Shown here: positions 7,311 to 13,575 of the stretch, piece by piece | Numbering within the stretch: the first letter of the stretch is position 1 | Layout of the letters: every line of letters starts with the position of its first letter | Origin: Chloroflexota bacterium | Lineage (GTDB): Bacteria > Chloroflexota > UBA6077 | Direction: 5' to 3' | Assembly (NCBI GenBank): GCA_021806765.1 | Contig: JAJZQR010000101.1 | Span: forward strand, 1 to 16,920 | Length of the DNA: 16,920 nucleotides | Notes under the pieces: generated by a model | What the model was told of the DNA's origin: nothing | Databases searched by the model: none | Seen by the model: only the letters and a program-made list of their open reading frames with translations | Made by a program: the position numbers and the translations under genes

Positions 7311-8396
7311 ATGAAAGGAACCGGTATCCTCGTTCTGGTGTTGGCAGTTGCCATGGCCCTGGTTCTGGCTGGTTGCAGCCAGAGTACCCCGTCGCCCACC
7401 GCTGCCCCAGCCGCAGCTGCGCCCGCGAAAGCATCGGCCGCGGCTACAACGGCACCTGCCGTTCCCACCGCTGCACCGGCTGCCGAGAAGGTGAACTTTC
7501 CACAGAAGGGCAAGGCTATCACCATCCTCGTCCCGTTCTCCGCAGGGGGTGGGGCGGACATAGCTGGACGATTACTGGCTGCTGGGTTGGAAAAGGAATT
7601 GGGAACCCCTGTTCAGGTCGTCAACAAGCCCGGTGCATCTACGCAGACCGCAATGACCGATCTGGTCAAGGCCAGCCCTGACGGCTATACGCTGGGGGAG
7701 ATTGCGTTCAACAGCATCTTCGTCACCTACCTGGATCCCGCGCGGAACGCAGGCTACACGAAGAAGAATTTCCAGCCAATAGGCAATTTCGTCTCTATCG
7801 ACAACGTCATGTTCGTGAAGGCCGGCGGCAAGTACAAGAACATCAAGGATGTGCTGGACGACGCGAAGCAGAGGCCGGAAGGGGTCAAGGTTGGGATGAC
7901 CGGCATCCTCGGCAATACCCACCTGGTGGCGCTCCAGCTGTCGCGGTTGGCCGGTGTGAAGTTCGCGTTCGTGAACTACAACGGGGCCGGCGAGGTGGTT
8001 ACGGCCGTGCTGGGCGACCACATCGACGTCGGCTCGGGGAGCGCTGGCGACACCATCGCGCAGTACAAGGCCAAGGGGATCATTCCGCTGGCTACCAGTG
8101 GCAGGGAGCAGAGCCCGTTCTTCCCCGACGTCAAGACCTTCACCGCTCAGGGGTATAACTTGGTCAACACCTACTCTATTGGCCTGTCCGCTCCGGCCGG
8201 CACACCTAAGGGGGTCGTGGATGTTCTTACGAACGCCATGAAGAATGTGTGCCAGAGCCCCGACATGAAGGCTAAGTTTGCCGAGACGGCGATGCAAGTG
8301 GACTACATGGATCCGGCTGCATACCAGAAGTTCTGGGACGAGACAGAGACCAACATCAAGCCAGTAATCGAGCAGGGCTTGGCCGAAAACAAGTAG
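7311..8396 (+). CDS. Tripartite tricarboxylate transporter (TctC/Bug-family) receptor lipoprotein
   Basis: This 361-residue extracytoplasmic solute receptor has an N-terminal hydrophobic stretch ending in the lipobox LAGC (19-22), so Cys22 should be lipidated. A flexible Ala/Pro/Thr linker covers about 23-58, as often seen in monoderm or Chloroflexota-type lipoproteins. The TctC/Bug domain follows, with ITILVPFSAGGGADIAGR (70-87), VQVVNKPGA (101-109) and SPDGYTLG (122-129). Family members bind citrate, tricarballylate, other carboxylates or aromatic acids in a Venus-flytrap cleft. The usual TctA and TctB membrane partners are absent from the window, so it either serves a transporter encoded elsewhere or acts as a binding/sensing protein. 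ATG 7311 is chosen over an in-frame upstream start at 7200 because it gives the complete signal peptide and has a strong ribosome binding site. Its presence supports a carboxylate as the cluster substrate. Confidence 0.9.
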   Translation: MKGTGILVLVLAVAMALVLAGCSQSTPSPTAAPAAAAPAKASAAATTAPAVPTAAPAAEKVNFPQKGKAITILVPFSAGGGADIAGRLLAAGLEKELGTPVQVVNKPGASTQTAMTDLVKASPDGYTLGEIAFNSIFVTYLDPARNAGYTKKNFQPIGNFVSIDNVMFVKAGGKYKNIKDVLDDAKQRPEGVKVGMTGILGNTHLVALQLSRLAGVKFAFVNYNGAGEVVTAVLGDHIDVGSGSAGDTIAQYKAKGIIPLATSGREQSPFFPDVKTFTAQGYNLVNTYSIGLSAPAGTPKGVVDVLTNAMKNVCQSPDMKAKFAETAMQVDYMDPAAYQKFWDETETNIKPVIEQGLAENK

Positions 8397-8570
8397 AGAC
8401 GAGATTAGACCGCTTCCAGTGTTCCTTCATGGAGCGTTGGGGGCGGAACCACCGGGGCATTGGGACGTCTGATTTCGCCGGGGCGAGCAACCCACGGTCA
8501 CAGACGTCTCACTGCCCTGGTGTTCGGGTCGGTGCGCCAGGGTCCGTCTGAGAGAAAGGAGCCAGAGGCT
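8397..8570 (+). other. 174-bp intergenic region with inverted repeats
   Basis: No gene is seen. A perfect 8-bp inverted repeat GACGTCTG (8464-8471) / CAGACGTC (8501-8508) is separated by 29 nt, and a shorter pair CCCTGG (8515-8520) / CCAGGG (8537-8542) follows. Either could be a protein site or an RNA stem. The frame upstream of ATG 8571 is open back to 8460 but shows no AOR homology and is taken as non-coding. AAGGAG at 8556-8561 is the ribosome binding site for the AOR gene. Confidence 0.3.
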
Positions 8571-10430
8571 ATGGGAGAGAACGGCGTCGGTGGCTATGCC
8601 GGGAAGTTGCTGAGGGTTGACCTGACCACCGGCCGAAGCGAGCAGGTGGTTTTCGACGAGCCGACCCTGCGGAAGTGGGTTGGGGGCGCCGGATTAGGGG
8701 CCAAGATACTGTACGACGAGGTTCAGCCGGAAGTGAACTGGGATGACCCCGAGAACCGGCTTATCCTTGCTACCGGGCCGCTGGCCGGTACCAGAGTGGC
8801 CGGCTCAGGGAACTTCTGCGTCGTTACGGTGGGTGCGATGACCAATGGCTCCTCCAGCACTCAGGCCAACGGCTTCCTCGGTGCCTACATGAAGTTCTCG
8901 GGCTACGACGGGCTGATCATCCAGGGCCAGTCGGACGAGTGGGTCTACATCTACCTCCACGATGGCATCACGGAGATCAGGGACGCCTCCAATATCCTGG
9001 GCATGGACACATGGGAGATGCAGAGCGCCATCGGCGAGGAACTGGGGAAGAAGGAGAGGGCCATCAGCGTCTTTGGGATTGGGCCGGCCGGCGAGAACCT
9101 GGTGCGCTTCGCCGCTGTAGTCGGTGACCATGGCCATGTGGCCGCTCACAACGGTGTCGGAGCGGTCATGGGCTCCAAGCGGCTGAAGGCCGTCGTGGCG
9201 GCGCGAAGTGGGAGAGTCCCTCTGGCGGACGAGAAGCGGCACACCGAGGCTGCCGACCGGTTGAGGAATGCGGTGTTGGCCGATCCGGCCGGCAGCAACA
9301 CCTTCAAATGGGGCACTAGCCAGAGCTTCGGCGGGGCCGCGAAGTTGGGCTATCTCCCTGTGAAGAACCTCACCACCAATCTCTTTCCCCAGTGGGAAAG
9401 CTTCATGGGTGCCAACTACCGGCCTGCCTTCCAGACGAAAACGACCCCCTGCTGGGCGTGTCGATCTAACCACATTCATATGTTGAAGATCCCCGATGGT
9501 CCCTATGCCGGTTTCGAGGGAGAGGAACCGGAGTACGAGCAGTTGGCGGAGTGGGGACCGCTGATCGGCAACACCGACGTGGCGGCTGCCGTCGTTCTGG
9601 CCAACGAGGTGGACCGCATTGGCGTCGATAACAACGAGTGCGGCTGGCTTATGGCCTGGGTGCTCGAGTGCTACGAGCGCGGCGTCCTGACCAGGGAGGA
9701 CACCGGTGGCCTGGAGATGACCTGGGGCAACGTAGAGGCCATTCGAGCCATGCTGCGGAAGATCGCACATCGCGAGGGGATAGGCGACCTGTTGGCGGAC
9801 GGGGTGAAGCGGGCTTCGGAGAAGCTAGGCCGTGGAAGTCAGGAATTCGCCGTCTACACCATGAAGGGGAACTCTCCCCGAGGTCACGACCACAGAGCAA
9901 GATGGTCCGAGATGCTGGAGACCACCATCTCGGACACCGGCACACTCATGGTCGGCCCCGTGAAGTCGGGAGCGTGGGGCTCGATCAACCTCTTCGACTG
10001 GGAGGGGGTTTCGACGGCGTCGGCGAAGCACGCCGGGCGGATGGTTTTCGAGGACTGCCTCGGGGTCTGCCGCTTCTGCACGCGCGCCGAATTCTCGGCA
10101 ACCGTGGACGTGGTGACGGCCACCACCGGCTGGGATTTCTCTGTGGACGAGGCTATGCAGGTGGGCCGGCGGACAATCAATCTGCTGCGCGTCTTCAATC
10201 TGAGGCGAGGCTTCACGCCGGCGATGGAGTACCCATCCAAGCGGTACAGCTCCACTCCGATGGACGGTCCTGCGGTTGGCCAATCGGTCGTCCCTCATTG
10301 GGAGGACATGCGAGCCAACTTCTACCGGATCCTCGGATGGGATCTGGCGAGCGGGCGTCCCTTGCCGGAAACCCTGGAGGCGCTGGGGCTATCCGAATTG
10401 GTGTCGCTGCTCTGGGACGAGGGCAAGTAG
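8571..10430 (+). CDS. Aldehyde ferredoxin oxidoreductase family tungsten/molybdenum-pterin enzyme
   Basis: This 619-residue protein is of full length for the AOR family. N-terminal pterin-binding signatures are present: VDLTTGRSEQ (16-25), WVGGAGLGAKILYDE (36-50), NGFLGAYMKFSGYDGLIIQG (100-119) and NGVGAVMGSKRLKAV (194-208). The expected C-x2-C-x3-C cluster motif reads C294-W-A-C297-R-S-N-H301, so the third Cys is replaced by His. The fourth ligand is probably Cys500 in DCLGVCRFC (495-503). GEEPEYEQLAEWGPLIGN is also characteristic. AORs interconvert aldehydes and acids, and the relative BamB reduces an aromatic acyl-CoA; the HNGVGAVMGSK variant seems closer to BamB-type than to classical AOR sequences, though I could not align them. 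No signal peptide, so it is cytosolic. In this cluster it may oxidise an aldehyde or use low-potential electrons, with Etf or the downstream membrane protein as redox partner (inference). The substrate is unknown. Confidence 0.88.
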   Translation: MGENGVGGYAGKLLRVDLTTGRSEQVVFDEPTLRKWVGGAGLGAKILYDEVQPEVNWDDPENRLILATGPLAGTRVAGSGNFCVVTVGAMTNGSSSTQANGFLGAYMKFSGYDGLIIQGQSDEWVYIYLHDGITEIRDASNILGMDTWEMQSAIGEELGKKERAISVFGIGPAGENLVRFAAVVGDHGHVAAHNGVGAVMGSKRLKAVVAARSGRVPLADEKRHTEAADRLRNAVLADPAGSNTFKWGTSQSFGGAAKLGYLPVKNLTTNLFPQWESFMGANYRPAFQTKTTPCWACRSNHIHMLKIPDGPYAGFEGEEPEYEQLAEWGPLIGNTDVAAAVVLANEVDRIGVDNNECGWLMAWVLECYERGVLTREDTGGLEMTWGNVEAIRAMLRKIAHREGIGDLLADGVKRASEKLGRGSQEFAVYTMKGNSPRGHDHRARWSEMLETTISDTGTLMVGPVKSGAWGSINLFDWEGVSTASAKHAGRMVFEDCLGVCRFCTRAEFSATVDVVTATTGWDFSVDEAMQVGRRTINLLRVFNLRRGFTPAMEYPSKRYSSTPMDGPAVGQSVVPHWEDMRANFYRILGWDLASGRPLPETLEALGLSELVSLLWDEGK

Positions 10431-10508
10431 GAGGCGCGAGGACGGTTCCCTCCGAAGTGGACGATGTCTGCAGAGGGCCGGGCCATAGCAGCACGAGGTT
10501 AGGGTGAG

Positions 10509-12566
10509 ATGGAAACCCGCGAGATCTACTGGAATATCGACGGTGTCTGGGCCATGTATGCCCTGTTCGCGGCTGTGGTGGCCCTCTTTGCCTTTGGCCT
10601 CTACCGCAACTACCGGATGATCGCGATCGGGCGCCATGGTGAGCCATTGGGGCATGTCTGGGGCCGTCTGAAGCAGGCAATCCTGCACTCGCTGCTGCAA
10701 CCCAAAGTCGCGCGGGACCTGTACCCCGGGATCATGCACCTGCTGATCTTCTGGGGCTTCGCCGCTCTTCTCCTCGGGACCGTCGTGGTTTTCCTGCAGT
10801 CCGACCTCGGCATCCAGCTCATGCGGGGATGGTTCTATCTCTACTTCCAGTCGCTTGGCCTGGACCTACTCGGCTTGCTCTGTCTGGCAGGTGTCCTGCT
10901 GGCGACGGCAAGGCGGTACTTGCTGAAACCGGATAGGCTGATCAGTCCGAGCCGCCTTCGGGCGCCCCTTGGCGACGGCGTGGTGCTGGTCCTGTTGCTC
11001 GCCATCCTGGTAACCGGGTACCTGGTGGAAGGGATGCGTATCGGCGCGACGGCCGACCCATGGGCCGCCTGGTCTCCGGCAGGCAAGGCGATAGCGTCGT
11101 TCCTGCTGGGGCTGGGTTTGGACTCGGTCTCGCTTCAAAATGCCCACCGCGTCACCTGGTGGTTGCATATGGGCCTCGCCTTCACCTTCATTGCCTACAT
11201 CCCCTTCAGCAAGCTGCGCCACATGCTCTTTGTGCCCGCGGCGACCTACCTTCGGCCGCTAACGTCGCGAGGCGAGCTGCAGCCGATCGACGTGGAAACC
11301 GCCGAAACCTTCGGGACCCCGGGCTTCGCAGAGTTCCCGTGGAAGCGGCTGCTGGAGGCGAGGGCGTGCACCGAATGTGGCAGGTGCCAGGACGCGTGCC
11401 CTGCCTACAGGACGGGCCAGCCTCTCTCGCCTAAGGCGCTGGTGCTCGATCTACGGCATGCCCTGGAGCGCACACCGCAGGGCACGGGTACGAAGCCCGG
11501 AGACGCGACGAAGAAGGACGGATGCCCAGCGATTGATGCCGTGACATCCGAGTCCATCTGGGCGTGCGTCACCTGCGGCGCCTGCATGGAGCAGTGCCCG
11601 ACGTTCATAGAGCACGTGCCCGCGATCGTCGACATGCGCCGCTACCTGGTGATGGAGGAGGCGGAGTACCCCGAGCTGATGCAGGAAGCCCTCACCAGCC
11701 TGGAGGCCAGGGGCCACCCGTTCCGGGGCTCGAGGCACTCCCGCACGGACTGGGGCGAGGGGCTCGACGTCAGGATCGTCGCCGACAGCGGGCCGGCCGA
11801 GTGGCTCTACTGGGTCGGGTGCGCGGCAGCCTTCGACGACCGGGCCCAGGGCATCGCCCGGGCTTTCGCGACGCTTCTGCTCAGAGCAGGGGTGGATTTT
11901 GCCATCTTGGGCGACGAGGAGTCCTGCTGCGGCGACGCGGCGCGGCGTATTGGCAACGAGTACCTCTACCAGATGCTGGCGCAACAGAACATCGCGACTC
12001 TCGATCGCTACGGTGTGAAGAGAATCGTGACCACCTGTCCTCACTGCATGAACACCCTCAAGCACGAGTACCGGCGGTTCGGCGCAAGCTTCGAGGTGTG
12101 GCACCACACAGAACTCATCTCCAGCTTGCTGCGGGAGGGCAGGCTCCGGCCCGAGCAGTCTCCAATCGAGAGTCTGACGTTCCACGATTCCTGCTACCTG
12201 GCTCGGTACAATCGAATCTCCAGGGAACCGCGGGAGATCATCGCGGCGATCCCAGGCGCGAGGCTGGTGGAGGCCGCCGATTCCAGGGAGCGCACCTTCT
12301 GCTGCGGTGCCGGTGGTGGGCACATGTGGTTCGAGGAAAAGGGGAGCGTGCGCATCAACCACGAGCGCGCTCGGCAACTGATGGCGACCGGCGCTTCGGC
12401 GGTTGCCACGGCCTGTCCCTTCTGCACGGTGATGCTGAGCGATGGGATCCCCGCGCAGAAGGGCGACCCGGGCGTGAGGGTGCTGGACCTGGCCGAACTG
12501 ACGGAGCGCGCCACTCGACCGGCAAGCGCCAGCGAAGCGACTGAGCCTGCCGCGAGCGGTCGGTGA
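10509..12566 (+). CDS. Membrane Fe-S oxidoreductase: NarI-like domain + 2x[4Fe-4S] + two CCG domains (EtfAB:quinone oxidoreductase/HdrD-like)
   Basis: This is a 685-residue fusion. An N-terminal NarI-like cytochrome b domain has about five TM helices (14-33, 73-96, 116-136, 156-175, 217-236), with His77, His213, His220 and His238 as candidate heme ligands. Two ferredoxin motifs follow: C287-x2-C290-x2-C293-x3-C297 and C353-x2-C356-x2-C359-x3-C363. Two CCG domains come next: Cys437, CC 473-474 and CPHC 510-513; then Cys562, CC 598-599 and CPFC 636-639. This architecture belongs to the FadF/EMO group, proposed or shown in several bacteria to pass electrons from EtfAB to menaquinone; heterodisulfide reductase HdrDE is related. 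With etfBA in the same cluster, that role is the best inference. It is co-directional with the AOR gene, 78 bp away, so AOR could also feed it. The last about 20 residues are low-complexity. Confidence 0.88.
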   Translation: METREIYWNIDGVWAMYALFAAVVALFAFGLYRNYRMIAIGRHGEPLGHVWGRLKQAILHSLLQPKVARDLYPGIMHLLIFWGFAALLLGTVVVFLQSDLGIQLMRGWFYLYFQSLGLDLLGLLCLAGVLLATARRYLLKPDRLISPSRLRAPLGDGVVLVLLLAILVTGYLVEGMRIGATADPWAAWSPAGKAIASFLLGLGLDSVSLQNAHRVTWWLHMGLAFTFIAYIPFSKLRHMLFVPAATYLRPLTSRGELQPIDVETAETFGTPGFAEFPWKRLLEARACTECGRCQDACPAYRTGQPLSPKALVLDLRHALERTPQGTGTKPGDATKKDGCPAIDAVTSESIWACVTCGACMEQCPTFIEHVPAIVDMRRYLVMEEAEYPELMQEALTSLEARGHPFRGSRHSRTDWGEGLDVRIVADSGPAEWLYWVGCAAAFDDRAQGIARAFATLLLRAGVDFAILGDEESCCGDAARRIGNEYLYQMLAQQNIATLDRYGVKRIVTTCPHCMNTLKHEYRRFGASFEVWHHTELISSLLREGRLRPEQSPIESLTFHDSCYLARYNRISREPREIIAAIPGARLVEAADSRERTFCCGAGGGHMWFEEKGSVRINHERARQLMATGASAVATACPFCTVMLSDGIPAQKGDPGVRVLDLAELTERATRPASASEATEPAASGR

Positions 12567-13001
12567 GGCTCATGGGCGGCTGGAAGAGCTAAGCTCTAGA
12601 GTTGACGTGCGCCAACCGTATACCTGAGCCCCTTCGCGAACTTCTTCACTCCTCCCCCTACGGGATCCTGCAGTTCTTCAGCAACACCGCAGAGGGCGCC
12701 CGTTGCGCATCAGCAGACTGGGCCTGCACCATATCGATTGTTGGGCCATCGTTTCATATTTGACCGCCAGGTGGCCTTCCAGGCCAGAGGTGGGGGTAAG
12801 TATACACCCGTGCCCGGGGCCATGCTGAAGGGCACAGCCCTTGCTGGGGCTGCGCTATCCGGGCCGGGCACAGAGCATTCGTCTCGACCCGGTATGGCGC
12901 GTCGTTCCTGTAGGGCAGGGGCTTGTCCCCTGCCGCCCGGACGATAGGTCGCGGGACGGCGCATTCAGAGGCCTGCAAGGCATAAGGAGGTCGACGAAAC
13001 G
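12567..13001 (+). other. 435-bp intergenic region, non-coding, rich in inverted repeats
   Basis: No convincing gene was found; the short open frames here lack family features. It holds an odd-centred palindrome AGAGCT-A-AGCTCT (12585-12597), a nested structure at 12811-12870, a repeat-like hairpin at 12914-12934, and AAGGAGG (12984-12990) as the ribosome binding site of the cupin gene. In the nested block, TGCCCGG (12811-12817) can pair with CCGGGCA (12864-12870), enclosing AAGGGC-ACA-GCCCTT (12828-12842) or the mutually exclusive CAGCCC/GGGCTG (12835-12852). Two exclusive inner stems under one outer stem is a layout seen in switch-like leaders, but no known riboswitch consensus was recognised. 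TTGACG at 12602 has no -10 at proper spacing. Confidence 0.4.
12914..12934. repeat. GC-rich hairpin resembling a dispersed REP-type repeat
   Basis: GGCAGGGG (12914-12921) and CCCCTGCC (12927-12934) form a perfect 8-bp stem with a 5-nt CTTGT loop, preceded by TGTAG. The pattern GTAGGG(C)AGGGGCTTGTCCCCTGCC resembles short dispersed hairpins common in intergenic regions of many bacteria (recognised by type, not by database match). There is only one copy in the window. It could act as a transcript-end or stability hairpin between the oxidoreductase and cupin genes; it has no T-tract. Confidence 0.45.
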
Positions 13002-13283
13002 ATGCAGCCGGTGTCAGAGAAGATCAAGGTACTGCTGGAAAACGACCGTGCACTGGTAAAGGAGGTCAGGATAGCTCCTGGCGAGAAGATGCCGATGCAC
13101 TCGCATCCATCTTACCTCATATACTCCTTCACTCCGGGGAGGTATCAGTTCACTACCTCGGGCGGGAGAACCGAGATAATAGAGTACGACGAGGGGCAGA
13201 CGGTCTGGAGGGAAGCAGAAACCCACGAGGTGGAGAACATCGGCACCAACGAGACCCGTGTCCTGGTGATCGAGTTCAAGTAG
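13002..13283 (+). CDS. Small single-domain cupin protein
   Basis: This 93-residue cupin has cupin motif 1 around APGEKMPMHSHPSYLIYSF (25-43), with His33 and His35 as metal-ligand candidates, and motif 2 around ETHEVENIGTNETRVLVIEF (73-92), with His75. The length fits one beta-barrel domain with no fusion. AAGGAGG ends 11 nt before the ATG. It is co-directional with the cluster but separated by 435 bp, so it may be transcribed separately. Small cupins of this kind can be metal-dependent isomerases, decarboxylases, dioxygenases or ligand binders; the sequence does not tell which. It could act on the same substrate or an inhibitory side product (weak inference). Stable hairpins right after its stop suggest it is the last gene of the unit. 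Confidence 0.82.
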   Translation: MQPVSEKIKVLLENDRALVKEVRIAPGEKMPMHSHPSYLIYSFTPGRYQFTTSGGRTEIIEYDEGQTVWREAETHEVENIGTNETRVLVIEFK

Positions 13284-13303
13284 CAGGCAAAGCGCGATGG
13301 GCG

Positions 13304-13330
13304 CGTGACGCAAGCGAGCGCAGCGTCACG
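13304..13330 (+). terminator. Stem-loop just after the cupin gene, possible terminator
   Basis: CGTGACGC (13304-13311) and GCGTCACG (13323-13330) form a perfect 8-bp stem with an 11-nt loop, starting 20 nt after the cupin stop codon. No T-tract follows, so Rho-independent termination is not certain; it may be an mRNA 3'-end stabiliser. Confidence 0.4.
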
Positions 13331-13346
13331 GCCCGCGCTCCCACCG

Positions 13347-13380
13347 GGAAGGGGGACGGGTCACGACCCGCCCCCCTTCC
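13347..13380. terminator. Strong GC-rich hairpin, possible (bidirectional) terminator
   Basis: GGAAGGGGG (13347-13355) pairs with CCCCCTTCC (13372-13380), and an inner CGGGT (13357-13361) / ACCCG (13366-13370) closes a 4-nt CACG loop. This is a very stable stem between the convergent cupin (+) and carboxypeptidase (-) genes. Neither strand shows a clear T-tract after it, so the assignment rests on stability and position. Confidence 0.5.
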
Positions 13381-13386
13381 GTGTCC

Positions 13387-13408
13387 GGGGATTGCCCGGG
13401 GATTGCCC
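13387..13408. repeat. Two tandem copies of an 11-bp unit
   Basis: GGGGATTGCCC occurs twice head to tail (13387-13397 and 13398-13408), followed by a degraded third version ending GATTGCCCC at about 13420. It lies between the strong hairpin and the second 146-bp element. No function can be assigned; replication slippage is a simple origin. Confidence 0.7.
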
Positions 13409-13427
13409 GGGACCGATTGCCCCTCGT

Positions 13428-13573
13428 CTAAGCATCTGGCCCTAGATAGTCTGCCCTTCGTCACCCCCCGCGAAAGCGGGGGGCCAGGACACCACCAGCG
13501 GAGAGGACCCTGGATGCCCGCGAAGGCGGGCATGACGACGGATTGTGCACGCGATCTCAGGCCAGGTGCTTAG
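13428..13573. repeat. 146-bp MITE-like element, copy 2
   Basis: This is the second copy of the element at 1939-2084, in the same orientation and of the same length. Its terminal repeats CTAAGCA (13428-13434) and TGCTTAG (13567-13573) extend to about 14 bp with one mismatch (CTAAGCA-T/C-CTGGCC). Hairpin 1 is CCCCCCGC/GCGGGGGG (13464-13483), so the outer A-T pair of copy 1 is here C-G and pairing is kept. Hairpin 2 is ATGCCCGC/GCGGGCAT (13514-13533), with loop GAAG, the reverse complement of the CTTC loop in copy 1. Its right end lies 2 bp from the carboxypeptidase stop codon. No clear target-site duplication is visible. Confidence 0.85.
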
Positions 13574-13575
13574 GG

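Noticed and set aside
8460..8570. Upstream extension of the AOR gene
   Set aside because: There is no AOR homology before MGENGVGGYAGKLLRVDL, and the ribosome binding site supports ATG 8571.
12602..12624. Promoter TTGACG...TATACC in front of the cupin
   Set aside because: Only 11 bp separate the two hexamers, far too short for a sigma70 promoter.
12738..12947. Small open frame upstream of the cupin as a gene
   Set aside because: It runs through hairpin repeats, has no ribosome binding site and no recognisable protein pattern.
1939..13573. The two 146-bp elements as ends of a composite transposon carrying the cluster
   Set aside because: They encode no transposase, lie in direct orientation, leave the regulator and lyase outside, and show no target duplication. 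They look like independent insertions of a dispersed element.
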